NCBI GenBank assembly: GCA_013368315.1 | Contig: JAACJM010000258.1 | Location: 1 to 64,000 of the forward strand | DNA: 64,000 bases | Direction of reading: 5' to 3' | DNA from: Tetrapyrgos nigripes | Lineage: Eukaryota > Basidiomycota > Agaricomycetes > Agaricales > Campanellaceae | Shown here: positions 22,042-32,367 of the stretch, in pieces | How positions within the stretch are numbered: the stretch's first letter is position 1 | How the letters are laid out: every line of letters starts with the position of its first letter | The notes under the pieces: model-generated | Databases searched by the model: none | What the model saw: the letters and a program-made list of their open reading frames with translations, nothing else | Told to the model about the DNA's origin: nothing | Made by a program: the position numbers and the translations under genes

Positions 22042-22450
22042 AGGTGCCACTGCTTCGCATGGCAAATTACGAGGCCCATTGGATAAGTAAAATGGTTTCG
22101 TATGCAGTAAAAAAATTAGATAGAGCTCAATAGCTTAATGTAACGACGCCTTTAAATGACCTTGGATGGGGTGGAGGAAGCAATAGTGATTCAGAGAGCG
22201 GCTCTTGATGACTTTCGACGGCTGCTGAGGGAATGGTAAACGCGTCTGAAGCTTGTCGTGGTTGATGGGTTTGTAGTCGTCGACAGCGAAGGCAATGAAT
22301 CATGACGTACTTCAATGCATCAGTTGAGATGGCAGTGTGCGGGCATTTCGGAGCGCTGAGGTGGCGTGTAAAAGTTAGAACCCGTGAGAACCTTTGGTAC
22401 TCAATTGGGGGGTCGACATAAGTTAACTCGGCCTAAAGGGCCTCGTAATG
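22042..22450. mobile_element. TTACGAGGCC inverted-terminus insertion (copy A)
   Basis: About 0.4 kb absent from the equivalent place of copy B (near 31455). It begins CTGGGGAAAGGTGCCACTGC then TTACGAGGCCC and ends GGGCCTCGTAATG. A related insertion with the same ends lies at 28872-30117. The inner sequence has no recognisable gene. Confidence 0.55.
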
Positions 22451-22642
22451 AATGTCCCCCTTTCTCCCAAATCAGACGCAACACGGCAGAATAACTAACT
22501 GATGCTTGAGCGGCTGATGAAGGGTCAGATGTGTTGAGGTATTGATAGAGCCATGATAGTTACACATATACACTCACCACATTACCTTTCAGTCCAGATT
22601 CCCCACTCAGTCCGAATCTGCAGCCTTCGACAAACTTCCAAC

Positions 22643-23887
22643 ATGTCATCCGCTCCTGTCGATCTGAAGCTCGAGCGCTCCCTGTATATTGGATCGTTCA
22701 TTAGTACTATCCTCTATGGTAAGATATTCGAGTCCAAGCAACGTACTTTGCTGAAAGTGTTAGCCAGGGATCGAGATATACATGGTCGGCCATACGACAG
22801 TAGTCCTTCTTGCTTCGATTCGTTCGTCGCGGGATCGAGCTCGGGTTCGGACACATCACTTTTACATCGCATATGGCTGGGTCTCGCTATTCTTCACCAC
22901 TATCGCCATCCTAACAAACCCACTCTTCGGGCAGGAGATGTGGATCGAACATCGAAACGACGATGGAGGCCCATTAGCCTATTTCGCGACAAATATCTCC
23001 TCTTGGTATAATACGCTGGGCTCTGCTGCTGCCTTGATTCCCGTCTTCATGGCTGACGCGTTATTGGTGAGTGATATCTTGGCTGGTGTCCTGTTTCGAG
23101 ACAATGATGTCTTGCTGCTTGTGCATGCCTAGGCTTACCGGTGCTATATGATCTGGGGAAGCAAGAAATGGATGGCTGGCATTCTTGGGTTAATCTATAT
23201 TGGGTTAGTTGGTAAGTACATTTCAACATTTCATGCTTCAGAGAGACTGACCAGCCTTCCCGAATTGTGCTCCCGTTCTGGCACAGTCACCGCTATTATC
23301 AACACAACTCTAGGTGCCCTTCCCGGATCCAACGTCTTCAAGGGCAAAGCTCAACAATTTGGCACGGCATGGCTATCGATCACCATAGGCTTTAACATCA
23401 TAGCTACGGGACTGATTATTACCCGTATATCTATGATGAAACGACTCACGGCACGAGTAAATCCAGAGATGGCCACTCCCTACTCTCACATCATGGCCAT
23501 ATTGGTTGAGTCAGCGTTACCATATACTCTAATCGGAATCGGAGTTCTGGCAACCTCTGAGTTAGGTGACGATACCGTGCTAGGATGGGCTATTCCATGG
23601 GGAGTTTTCGCGGTAGGCTGCGTTTAAGCATGGACTGGTCAAGTCACTCATTTACATCTGAGCAGGCACTTTCACCGCAGATGATCATACTACGCGTTGC
23701 CCTCGGGAAGGGCTGGACAAAGGAGAAAGTTAGCATGGTCAGCACAGTCAACCTACGCTTTGATAATGGGACGATGAGCACCGATATGGAAGCAGCCGAG
23801 GCAAAACAGGGACGTGATCTCTACCACCAATCCTTGCGCAATGCGTCTTCCACTATCAATATCGATGATAATATGTTGAGAGACTAG
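22643..23887 (+). CDS. GPCR-like seven-transmembrane protein
   Basis: Five exons join in frame: 22643-22718, 22768-23066, 23133-23211, 23287-23612 and 23666-23887, giving 333 residues. Hydrophobic helices are SLYIGSFISTILYGIEIY, VVLLASI, the FYIAYGWVSLFF segment, TLGSAAALIPVFMADALL, MAGILGLIYIGLV, AWLSITIGFNIIATGLIIT, ILVESALPYTLIGIGVLA and LGWAIPWGVFA. PLFGQEMWIEH, AYRCYMIWGS and LSPQMIILRVA are hallmark blocks of a very common, uncharacterised agaricomycete 7TM family. The cytosolic tail is acidic/polar. The first 16 or so codons are duplicated at 32316-32367 as a stub, marking the right edge of the segmental duplication. Confidence 0.85.
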
Positions 23888-24166
23888 TATCATTTACATT
23901 CTCAACGGCTATGGAATACTGGATACCATGTAATGAGTTAGGTACATAAAATGAATATATTTATCTCCTCACCAAGTTGTTATACTGATTGCTTCCCGAG
24001 ACCGTGAAGGAGATTACCGGCGGACTCTCACGGGCAGTTTCCCCACATTTTCGCTACTACTCAAGCAAAACATTATAGTATGAATCTATATGAGTCTGCC
24101 TTCCAAAAATCTCTCGGCAAAAAATGAAGCAGAACTTGCAAGACAGCCTCAAGTCCAATTCTGTGG
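23888..24166. other. Junction spacer between 7TM gene and copy B
   Basis: About 280 bp with the 3' end of the 7TM gene and unrelated sequence up to the duplication edge at 24167. No repeat signature that would explain the junction was recognised. Confidence 0.4.
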
Positions 24167-25877
24167 CAGATCGGAGGGTTCACTCTTCATGCGTCCTCGC
24201 TCCCAAAACCCAACCGAACGATAGAACCTTTTCTGTAATGAATAATCAACCAATATAACCGAGTTCATAGACAACAAAGATAGCTACCTAGCTCTCACCC
24301 GAGGTTCCCAACGCAAGGTAAGATCCTTCTCGCATCACCTGCCGTATGAATTCAGCAGCATCAGGAGTGAGCGGGATGAACAGGATGATGTATCAGATGT
24401 AAAAGAACCACCTTCTGATGGATCCCTTCGATATGAGCTGTTGCAAGTCCCCGGCCTTGATACCGCGGATGCGTAGCAATGACGTTAGCAAACCAGTTGT
24501 CAATTCTGGTCTGTAAATATCCATCGGTAAATTAGAGATGCGAATGCGAAAGGTAAAAACGGACCTTGACTCCCAGGCAGTCTCCGAAGAATTTGAGGCA
24601 CAAAGGACGGTACTGCAAATATCAATTGATATGGGTCAGTCACGGCAAAATTTGGTGAAGTGTCGCCACAGACTGCCTTATGACCAACCTTCGTGATCCA
24701 CCATTCTCTTGTTTCGTGTGATACCAGCTCGAGGAATGATTCAATCTCCTTCTAAGGTGGGTTAGAACCCGGCAGAAGTGAGTAAGGAATACTCTTACGT
24801 CTCGTACAATTCCTTCCCGGGTCCAAACCAAATCCCAATCGACATGATGGCCTCAGTGCCATCTGAGGCGACCCATACTTCCCCGCTATGAAGAGCAGCG
24901 AGGATATTTGCCCTCCAATAGGGCGTCACCAAGGACTTATCCCCGCCTGTGAAGAGTTCGATAGATCTTCACAGCGGGGCGCGGAGCATATTTGCCAGCC
25001 ATTTTTGTGCACTCTTAAATGACGGATAGTTCACATGATTTTGGGTGAGATAAAATTGATTGTATTAGCTGCCAAAAAAGGGGTCGCAAAAGCTCAAATT
25101 ATGCGCTCAAGTTTTTCCATGCTAAACTTTTTATTCATTCATGACCAAAAAAGGGAAGCAAATAGTATTCGAATTTTGATTTGTGAGAAAATGCGAAAAA
25201 GGTATGATCACTATTTGTGTGCCGGATTCTGGCAAGTAAAAGGAAAAGCACTGCGGATGGGAAAAATCTAAACTTAAATGACGGATTTTTGCTCGGCACC
25301 GGACCTACTCCATATGGCACCAATTTGAGGCTGATATTCCATATGGAGTATGCCCGGCTGTTGAGAAAAATCGGTAATTTAAGTTCGTGTTTTTCAATGC
25401 CCCAGTGAATTCATTTTACTCGCCGGAATCCGGCACACAAATACTGATCATACCTTTTGCGCATTTTCTTACAAATCAAAACTCAAATACTATTTACTTC
25501 CTCTTTTTGGTCATGAATGAATAAAAAGTTTAGCACGGAAAAGCTTAAGCGCATAATTTGAGCTTTTGCGACCCGGTTTTTTAGCAGTAAATACGATGGA
25601 TTTTATCTCACCCAAAATCATGTGAACTATCCGCCATTTAAGAATGCACAAAAAATGGCTGGTAAATATGCTCCGCGCCCCGCTGTGCTTTCTAGTTGCA
25701 GATGTGAACTCTGAGGTTTAGTAGGAGAGATATACCACTTACGACCATCAAAGGCTTCATTCATAACCGTTACAGCTGCCTCTATCTCGGAATCTGGAAA
25801 TCTTGCTTCAATATCTGCTGTAATTGTTCATTTTCACTTGTGGGATTCGTAAGCTTTCTAACAGTGACTCGGGACAT
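24167..25877 (-). pseudogene. GNAT acetyltransferase, broken copy B
   Basis: The exons match those of the gene at 14608-15632, starting at Met 25877. It lacks roughly the last dozen residues because the duplication begins at 24167. A 718-bp transposon at 24970-25687 lies a few bases inside the third exon, right after the splice acceptor that follows CTGCAACTAG. A 4-bp loss changes the first intron donor from GTAAGT to GTGAAA, and one base is missing at CCTTCTAAGG (copy A: CCTTCCTAAGG) near 24751. It is therefore a pseudogene. Confidence 0.88.
24970..25687. mobile_element. CACAGCGG long-TIR element, TSD CTT
   Basis: The 718-bp element begins CACAGCGGGGCGCGGAGCAT and ends with the reverse complement, ATGCTCCGCGCCCCGCTGTG. 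Inverted arms extend well over 200 bp (TTTGGGTGAGATAAAATTGA, GAAGCAAATAGTATTCG). It is flanked by CTT at 24967-24969 and 25688-25690; the duplicated copy (15439-15441) has a single CTT and no element. This 3-bp duplication with CAC...GTG ends recalls the CMC/CACTA group, but no transposase is present. A second copy is at 41346-42062. Confidence 0.9.
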
Positions 25878-25926
25878 GTTTTGAAAGGCTAGCGTCAAAA
25901 GATGTAGACGATAAAGGTAGTGTTCC

Positions 25927-26540
25927 AATAGAATTCAAAATAGTTGAACAGAATTTGACCAAAATCAAGCAGAAGTCACACTTTTCTATCTCTCCCGAAC
26001 TCACACCTATTGATCTCCCCTGAATTCACCCAAAATTGAGCAGAACACCTACAAAAAGTGTGTGTTCTGCTAAGTTCTGCCTATTCGGAACCCTCATTTG
26101 AAGTGTGTGATCACTGATGGATAGATTAGATATTCACGACAGGTCCTTTCAAGAACAGCCGGTTTGTGGTATACACCTACGCCCACCACTTACAACGAGA
26201 ATCTAATGCCTTAATTGAGTCAATTGTAAGGGTAGTCCTCGAGGAGTTAGCAAACTAGGAAAATTGCAAAGCCGCAACGATTTCGACATAACATACTGTT
26301 CTGCGTTTCTCGTGACATTTTATTATGTACTAGATCCCTCAAAAAATAGTGTGAGAAAAAGAACTTTTATTCAGGTATGACATGCATAGTATTAAGTTAT
26401 ATTTGTGTATTTAGAGCAGGCACGAGATAGAGAGGTTTCGCTTCAAAGATAGTCAGAACAGCATGGACGAAACATGGCTATTGTTTCGACCGAGTCGTAG
26501 GCAAAAATGATCTGGCGTAAGTGCGAGGGAGCGAGATGAC
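25927..26540. other. Copy-B-specific replacement sequence
   Basis: Copy A has only about 170 unrelated bases here. The first part (AACAGAATTTGACCAAAATC AAGCAG, split here for length) is an inverted relative of the AAATTCTGTTCGATT region at 19445-19490 and 27240-27265. No gene was recognised. Confidence 0.45.
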
Positions 26541-26579
26541 CGTCTCGCGCGACAGAAATGAGTGAAAGTGGGAGACAGT

Positions 26580-27105
26580 TTTGAAGCCATCCCGCCGGAC
26601 ATTGTAAAGATCAGTAGAGTCATGGCAGACGAGAATGCCGTGCTCTGGGGACTCGATCTCGCATTCACAACAAATACTTACGTAAATCCCGTGAAGTCGC
26701 TGGTTGGTACCTACTACCTAGATCCACGGCGAAGAAGTTCCAGAGACTGATGATGTGTAGGTCGGCACAAGTCATGGCAGACAAGAATGGCGTGTTCTGG
26801 GGACTGAATCTCGCACTCACAGAATCTGCAAAGACGTAAATCCCGTGAAGTTGCTTAGATCCACGGCAAAAAAGTTCCAGAGACAGACGATGGTCACTGA
26901 GTAAGAGTCGTGTGATTTATTTTTGATGATCTGCATTTGGAACACCCGAAGCATGATATTGGGAAGGTCCCTTCGGCATGGTGTCTCGTCTCCCATGGAG
27001 GAGGTAAAGCCTAGTGCAGTTATTTATCTGCTCCTGAAGAGAATGTTTCGCGTGCATATCAATCTAACAAATCAGGTTGTGTGCATAGCGATCAGAGGAT
27101 AGAGC
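26580..27105 (-). mobile_element. Non-LTR retrotransposon RT fragment (copy B)
   Basis: This is the counterpart of 18840-19351, with the same TCATGGCAGACAAGAATGG and GTTCCAGAGACAGACGATG landmarks and the same internal repetition. It is more broken than copy A, with no long open frame, and only the C-terminal knuckle region of a LINE reverse transcriptase is represented. Strand is that of the inferred coding sense. Confidence 0.55.
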
Positions 27106-27361
27106 GGGCAAAAGTCATTGGAATCTGGATTCCAGTGAGGTTATTGATAGCACGCCATAAATGATGTGAGTTTGGGAGATATCAAAAGGTGTGGACTCAG
27201 GAGAGATGAAAAGGTGTGAATTTCTGCTTGATTTTGGTTAAATTCTGTTCGATTATTTTTGTCCACCATATCATAGGATATCTATCGGATAGTTCTCAAG
27301 GAGTCAGATCTCCACATAAATTCACGTACAAGGCTTATTCGTTACCCGTTCTTCACGATCC

Positions 27362-27725
27362 ATGAACAACTGGAAATTCCTACATCTACTCTCCACGTTG
27401 GCCTTGCTCTCCCCAGCGGTACAGAGTATCGTGCTTCCAGATACTGCTGCAGCTCGTGAGAATTTCTATCTGATTGTTGGGGCCCATCAATCTTGCCAAC
27501 CTTTTTTGCAAGGCGAGGCTCTGGACCCAGTGAACTGAATTTGGAGCCAGACGTTTTTGCATGTAGAGTCGCAGACGTGCCAACTACCATAACCAACTGT
27601 CAGATCTCCTACGCTGTAGGCATAGAATCTCCGGTAAATCTCATCTCGAGTTCTTGATCAAGAAACCACTGACTGTCTCCTTGCAGGATCACGAATTCCA
27701 CGATGATGCTGTTGAAGTCGTCTAA
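27362..27725 (+). pseudogene. Small secreted protein, broken copy B
   Basis: Starts with the same signal peptide as copy A (MNNWKFLHLLSTLALLSP) and keeps the Gln codon that is a stop in copy A. It then loses one base near 27536 (CCAGTGAACTGAATTTGG against CCGGAGAACATGAATTTGG) and so reads into a TGA. The 3' exon GATCACGAATTCCACGATG is present. The lesions differ from those in copy A, so the two copies decayed independently. No family was recognised. Confidence 0.65.
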
Positions 27726-27754
27726 GCTATTGCGTGGGTGGGTTCCTCCATAAT

Positions 27755-28245
27755 ATGTCGATGCGGGCCACTGTATACAGCGACAGGTGGCTGCGCGCGT
27801 CTCCATGGTACTACAAGTTGCAAATAAAACAAGTATTATACATGAAGTGTTACTCTCTAGCATTGTTTAACTTTACAATGAGTATTCTGATTTATAAAAA
27901 AGACATTTTATGGGGAAGAAAAGCAACGGTGCAGCACATCAGTATGTGCAAACTTTCAGGTGAGCGGGAAGGCCCTTTTCCGCTTGCCGCGACAATTTTG
28001 GGCTTTTTTCAGTGCCTCCCCTGCACTCAAGAGGCCACATTAGTACTTTAATATAGTTATTAACAACGTAGAAACATGTCTCGAAGTGAGAGAGCGAAGA
28101 AAAAAAACTAACCTACAAAGCGCAGTGCCTTGTGGAAATTTTGGCACTTGCGGGAAAATAGACGTGGCCAATCCTTGGTGAGCTGGCGAGTCTGTTTCAG
28201 CTTTTTTCGCTTGAGCAAGGGCCCACAACCAGCAGGTTTCCTGAT
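27755..28245. other. Unrelated sequence replacing the But2-like 5' half
   Basis: Between the small secreted gene and the But2-like remnant, copy B carries about 0.5 kb not found in copy A (which has 19986-20621 here). It includes AT-rich and TTTTTTCGC-type stretches and no recognisable gene. It may be the relic of an insertion or deletion event. Confidence 0.4.
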
Positions 28246-28837
28246 GATGGATACTAAGCCGCAGGAGCATCGCACAATGCTGACCGATATTGGCCAAATA
28301 CCTTTCGATGAGCCAAACTTTCGCGGTTGGTCCGGAAGTGAGTGTGCTCCAGATTCTACAGTCCTTTATCAGCTAAAATAACTAGCTCTTAACAATACTT
28401 CAATTTTATGTCACTGACTATGGTATGGAGAACTCCAGTCTTCACCTCGAAGTTTCCACTCGTGAAGACAGTTTAAATGGTACATCGGGGTTGGTGGTAT
28501 CTAGTTGCAGCGACGTCATCTCATCCAAGCTTAAATCTGGGACCTAGGGTAGAACAAAAGCTTTCGGTCTCCAGCTTGGCTGCACAATCTGTACCTAAAG
28601 AAAAGGAGCTTCTGGACTCATTTCGCGTGCAGTATGGCATCAAGCAGAAGCTCCCACAGCGCTCCTGCACATCGGGGTTCTACCAGACGTTCGAAGTGGC
28701 TTGTGGAGGAGGAGATTGCTCAATTTTTATGAGAAGGGTCAGACGAGAGGCTGTCGGTAAGTTTTTCGACATTGAGATTATGTGTGTGGCTGGCGAAAGG
28801 TACAGGGTTCTATATGGTGCAGTATCAAACAAAGTAA
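28246..28837 (+). pseudogene. But2-like gene, 5'-truncated copy B
   Basis: Homology to the gene at 20229-21215 begins at GATACTAAGCCGCAGGAGCA, so the transmembrane anchor and first exons are missing. Within the rest, an extra base at GAGCCAAACTTTCGCGG and a TAG in CTAGGGTAGAACAAAAG disrupt the frame, while the CTSGFYQTFEVACGGGDC block and the final intron with VGFYMVQYQTK are kept. It is non-functional. Confidence 0.8.
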
Positions 28838-28871
28838 GCGTAGCTCCAATTTGATAGGAATGACTGTACTG

Positions 28872-30117
28872 GGGTAAAGAGCCATCGCTTTGCGTGGCAA
28901 GTTACGAGGCCTTTTCATACACATTCATAGGATTTACAACACTACTCAAAAATGCGTCGTTAAGATGCACACAGTACACTCAATGAAGATCCCAATATGT
29001 GGGTGTATTGACTTGCACAAGGGGTTGGTACAAGCAGAAGTCAGACGACTGAGAACTAGTGGTGCTAAAATTATCTCTAAGTCTGTAGTTACTAAATATA
29101 AGGATACGTTGGACAGCGGAACGCTGAAAAGTCAATGACAATAAAAGAGCATACTATCCGAATGAACAACGTCAACTTCGAGTGATTTAAGCTGAAATTA
29201 AGTGTCAGTGTTAAACCTATCCTGAGTGAAAGAAAGCACACACTGGCAAGCAGCATGTATGGGCGCTTTAGTATCCTGTTCTTCCTACCAGCGAATGGGC
29301 CTGCGTATACACGCCTTGTAGTCGGCTGTTGATGGGGGTGCAATTTTGGGTGATGTGGTGATTAAGAACAATAGCCTGAATGAAATTGCGCACTATGGAG
29401 GAGCTGTCGAGATTTTGAGAGCTATGCGGGATGAGGAGGCATAGGTGGAAGTGGGAGCGAAGAAGTGAAGAAGGGAGAGGGTGGTACTTGGTGACGACAT
29501 CCAGGACGTATCATGTGAGGACGGGTTCTAGATTGATCCTTCAGTTGTCAGTATTGTAGGAGGCCGGCAATAGCAAACCATAGTTATGCCAAGAATTTGA
29601 AAAGGGTACCAGTCGTGTATCATATTCTCCAGCTCTGTGTTAGCAGATTTTCAGCAATGATAGACCAGCCAAGAACGACAAATATATCAATCATTATAAG
29701 CAAGACATTAGCCAAAGGAAAACAATGTAGTATCCAAGGTCAACGCACTTTCCGGAGAACAATTGGATTAAATATTGACCCTCTTCTCCCTCTTTACAAT
29801 CCTCGGTTGCTGGGCTTGACATTGACATCCACCTACCGAATCCTGTTGCTTGAAGTACGTAAGAGAGCAAAAACAGAGAGCTGATTTCGTTGGAGGGTTC
29901 TAATTCTGTACTCGAGACGAAGGCAAGCTTGAGGGACGGGATATTGGAGAAACGAGACATGACGTTGTGGTTCAAGTCAGCGTCATTAGTCCTTGGACCC
30001 GGTCCAGACCGAGTCTAGGCAATTCAGTTGTCTTAGAGACCACAATAGAAATCTGCAGGCGTGGGAAGATAGCAAAAGTCGACCTAAGTTAACTCGGCCT
30101 TTAAGAGGCCTCGTAAT
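28872..30117. mobile_element. TTACGAGGCC inverted-terminus insertion (copy B)
   Basis: About 1.25 kb absent from copy A at about 21240. It begins TGGGGTAAAGAGCCATCGCT then TTACGAGGCC and ends TTAACTCGGCCTTTAAGAGG then CCTCGTAATG, matching the ends of the 0.4-kb insertion at 22042-22450. Internal open frames (29597-29884 plus, 29694-29975 minus) have no recognised domain. No transposase was seen. Confidence 0.55.
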
Positions 30118-30285
30118 GTCAGGAAATGAAGCGTCCCAATACACGACGTGACGCACAATCGGACACATAGTACTAAGTACGACCGCGCTTGAATAATCCT
30201 TTGCCTAGTCTGATCTGATCAACCCATTTACCATGTCTATGCGTGGTTTAGTAGCAATAAAATTGACGAGGAGAATGCCACTTAC

Positions 30286-30972
30286 GTCCTTCGATGTCAT
30301 CGTCGTGTGCTTTCTTCCAAGTGTACCACTCGATCCAGTTCAAGAGCCCGGTACCGAACACATCATCCCAATCGCGACAGAAATGTGTTTCGCCCACTCG
30401 ATCCACTGTCCAATTTCTCTCGGCGAAATCACCGGGCTCGAGCGTTAAATCAGCGTCGCAAAGTGTCATGGAGAGTAAATAAGTGAGGCAATGATGCATG
30501 TGGGCATGAAAGAAGGCGTCCGTATCTGTGAGAACGCCGTGAAAGTATGTTAAGCAATGCAGCTCATGCAACATTGTCACAACGAAGGCGCGATGCTGTG
30601 ATCCAAGCCTGACCATGCCTTTTGAACCTGCCATCCCAGCCATCCATTCCTTACGTGAGGTGTTGGTCAAGGAGTAGTGAACACTGTCCTCCACGACGAG
30701 TTTGACAAGTTGCTGGGATTCTTGTGGGAGGAACTCGGGAAAGTCATTGCCAATGTATGCTGGCAAAAAGCGATATCAACCCTACGAACTTGTAGCGGAT
30801 TAAAGGACAAACTGTAATGGAGGCTTTTCGACGGCCTCAATAGTCTTGGGCTGGATATCGAGTTTGCAAGGTCTGTGTGAGCACGAGAAAGTTGTGAAAG
30901 AGAGTACGTCAAAGCTGCTGCTACGATTGCAAGTACGCAGAGGAGGAATGAGTGTCCCCTTGAGACAAGCAT
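30286..30972 (-). CDS. UstYa-like (DUF3328) membrane protein, intact copy B
   Basis: Exon 1 (30813-30972) encodes MLVSRGHSFLLCVLAIVAAA, a signal anchor. A 53-bp intron (GTTTGT...GCCAG) leads to exon 2 (30286-30759), which carries LVVEDSVHYSLT, MLHELHCLTYF, HHCLTYLLSMTLCDADLTLE and THFCRDWDDVF. The two His-rich motifs (HxxHC and HHC-x-x-YL) match the UstYa copper-oxidase family and, unlike the gene at 13837, both are canonical. After a GTAAGT donor at 30280-30285 a short last exon is needed; I could not fix its end. Family members oxidise and cyclise ribosomal peptides in some ascomycetes; the substrate here is unknown. Confidence 0.82.
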
Positions 30973-31000
30973 GTTGTATCCCTGTGAATTCTTGTTGAAA

Positions 31001-31171
31001 GGGTTTTATTTTGTCTTTCCGACTTGGACACGGCGATGGGCAGTTATTCTGAGAGTATCCTTGGCAAGCATCCACACCTATATATCTATCTGTTTGCCAA
31101 GGATACTCTCAGAATAACTGCCCTTCGTCTTGCCATCGCCGTGTCCGGGTCGAAAAGACGAAAAGAATCCC
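31001..31171. mobile_element. 171-bp inverted-repeat element (copy B)
   Basis: This is the counterpart of 21591-21756 with cleaner arms (GGACACGGCGATGG, CAGTTATTCTGAGAGTATCC and their complements). It lies 29 bp upstream of the UstYa-like start codon, so it could contribute to that gene's 5' leader or promoter. Shared with copy A, it predates the duplication. Confidence 0.75.
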
Positions 31172-31214
31172 ATTGCTTCGATCTGAATGAGTCCGAAGAT
31201 AGATACCATGATGA

Positions 31215-31345
31215 CACGCCGAAAAGACAAAAATATCCACTCGACGGATAGATCACATCACTACTACTGATATAAGATATATCTGTAAAAAAGTGTGTTT
31301 CTGTACGCCTTTCTGCCGAGCGGATATTTTTGTATTTTCGGCGTG
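31215..31345. mobile_element. CACGCCGAAAA MITE, TSD TGA, absent from copy A
   Basis: The 131-bp element is almost identical to 21868-21997 and is flanked by TGA at 31212-31214 and 31346-31348. Copy A reads CCACGATGAGGCATCG at the same place (21791 onwards) with a single TGA. Confidence 0.88.
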
Positions 31346-31498
31346 TGAGGCACGGCCGGAAAGATGATCATGAGGTTATGACACATGATGAGTAAGAAGC
31401 TGGAGATGATAGATTTCAAGATGAATAGCGGCTTGATGCTTCCTATTAATGAAAATCTCCCTTTCCCCCACATTACAGACTCAACACGGCACAATAAT

Positions 31499-32159
31499 CA
31501 CACCGAAAAGGAACAAATTTCTGCTCGACGGATATGTGAACGGATATGTGCATGGAAATAAGATATATTTGGAACCTGGATTTCAGTACAAAAAGATGAT
31601 GTATCTGTAAGGTAGATATCTGAACAGAAAGTTGCTATATAAGGTGAATTTTAGTACATTTGATTGATGTGCAGAAATATTGCGTATCAAAGCTATTGAA
31701 AGAAGTACAAAAAGGCCTCATATCAAGGCTCCGGATATGGTTATGGACATGGGTCTGGAAAGACAATAAGTCCGGCTTCCTGATATGGGTACTAATAATT
31801 CATATGTCCGTTGAACGGATATGCGGATTCTGGCCTATCCGTTCAACGAACATATGAACTATTGGCACCCATATCTGGAAGCCGGATTTATTGTCTTTTC
31901 GGATGCATATCCGTAACAATGTCCGGAGCCTTGATATGAGGTCTTTTTGTACTTTTTTCCATAGATTTGATATGCCATGTGTCTGTGCACCAGTCAAATG
32001 TACCAAAAGACTTCCAGATATATTGGCTTTCTGTTCAGATATCTAGTCTACGGATACATCATCTTTTTGTACTTATATCTAGTTTCCAAATATATCTCAT
32101 TTTCATACACATATCCGGTCACATATCCGTCAAGCGGAAATTTGTCCCTTTTCGGCGTG
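31499..32159. mobile_element. 661-bp foldback element, TSD AAT
   Basis: It begins CACACCGAAAAGGAACAAAT and ends ATTTGTCCCTTTTCGGCGTG. The inverted arms run nearly to the centre (AAGATATATTTGG, AAAAAGATGATGTATC, GAACAGAAAG and complements; central CATATGTCCGTTGAACGGAT). AAT flanks both sides (31496-31498 and 32160-32162). Copy A lacks it near 22497. It shares termini with the small CACGCCGAAAA MITEs and inner sequence with the large element at 15916-18813. Confidence 0.88.
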
Positions 32160-32367
32160 AATGAAATGATAACCGATGCTTGAGCAGCTGATGAAGGGTC
32201 TAGATATGTTGAGATATTAATAGAGCCATGAGTGTTACACATATACGCTCACACATACTATCACCTTTCAGTCCAGATTCCCCACTCAGTCTGAATCTGC
32301 AGCCTTCGACAAACTTCCAGCATGTCATCCGCTCCTGTCGATCTGAAGCTCGAGTGCTCCCTGTATA

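Larger units (their letters stand above)
14638..22688 (+). repeat. Segmental duplication, copy A (source)
   Basis: This block contains the GNAT gene, LINE fragment, small secreted protein, But2-like gene, UstYa remnant and the start of the 7TM gene. It is matched, in the same order and orientation, at 24167-32367. Shared edges are CAGATCGGAGGG on the left and CTCCCTGTATA on the right. In copy A both edge genes (GNAT and 7TM) are complete, whereas in B both are cut, so A is the likely source. Confidence 0.88.
24167..32367 (+). repeat. Segmental duplication, copy B
   Basis: This is a second copy of 14638-22688, offset by about 9.53 kb and separated from A by the rest of the 7TM gene. It opens inside the last GNAT exon and closes inside the first 7TM exon. 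Differences from A are mostly insertions (24970-25687, 28872-30117, 31215-31345, 31499-32159) and replaced stretches (25927-26540, 27755-28245). It retains the intact UstYa-like gene. Confidence 0.88.

Noticed and set aside
25035..25408. ORFs inside the CACAGCGG element (also at 41417-41823)
   Set aside because: The same frames occur in both copies but lie within the long inverted arms and show no transposase motif.
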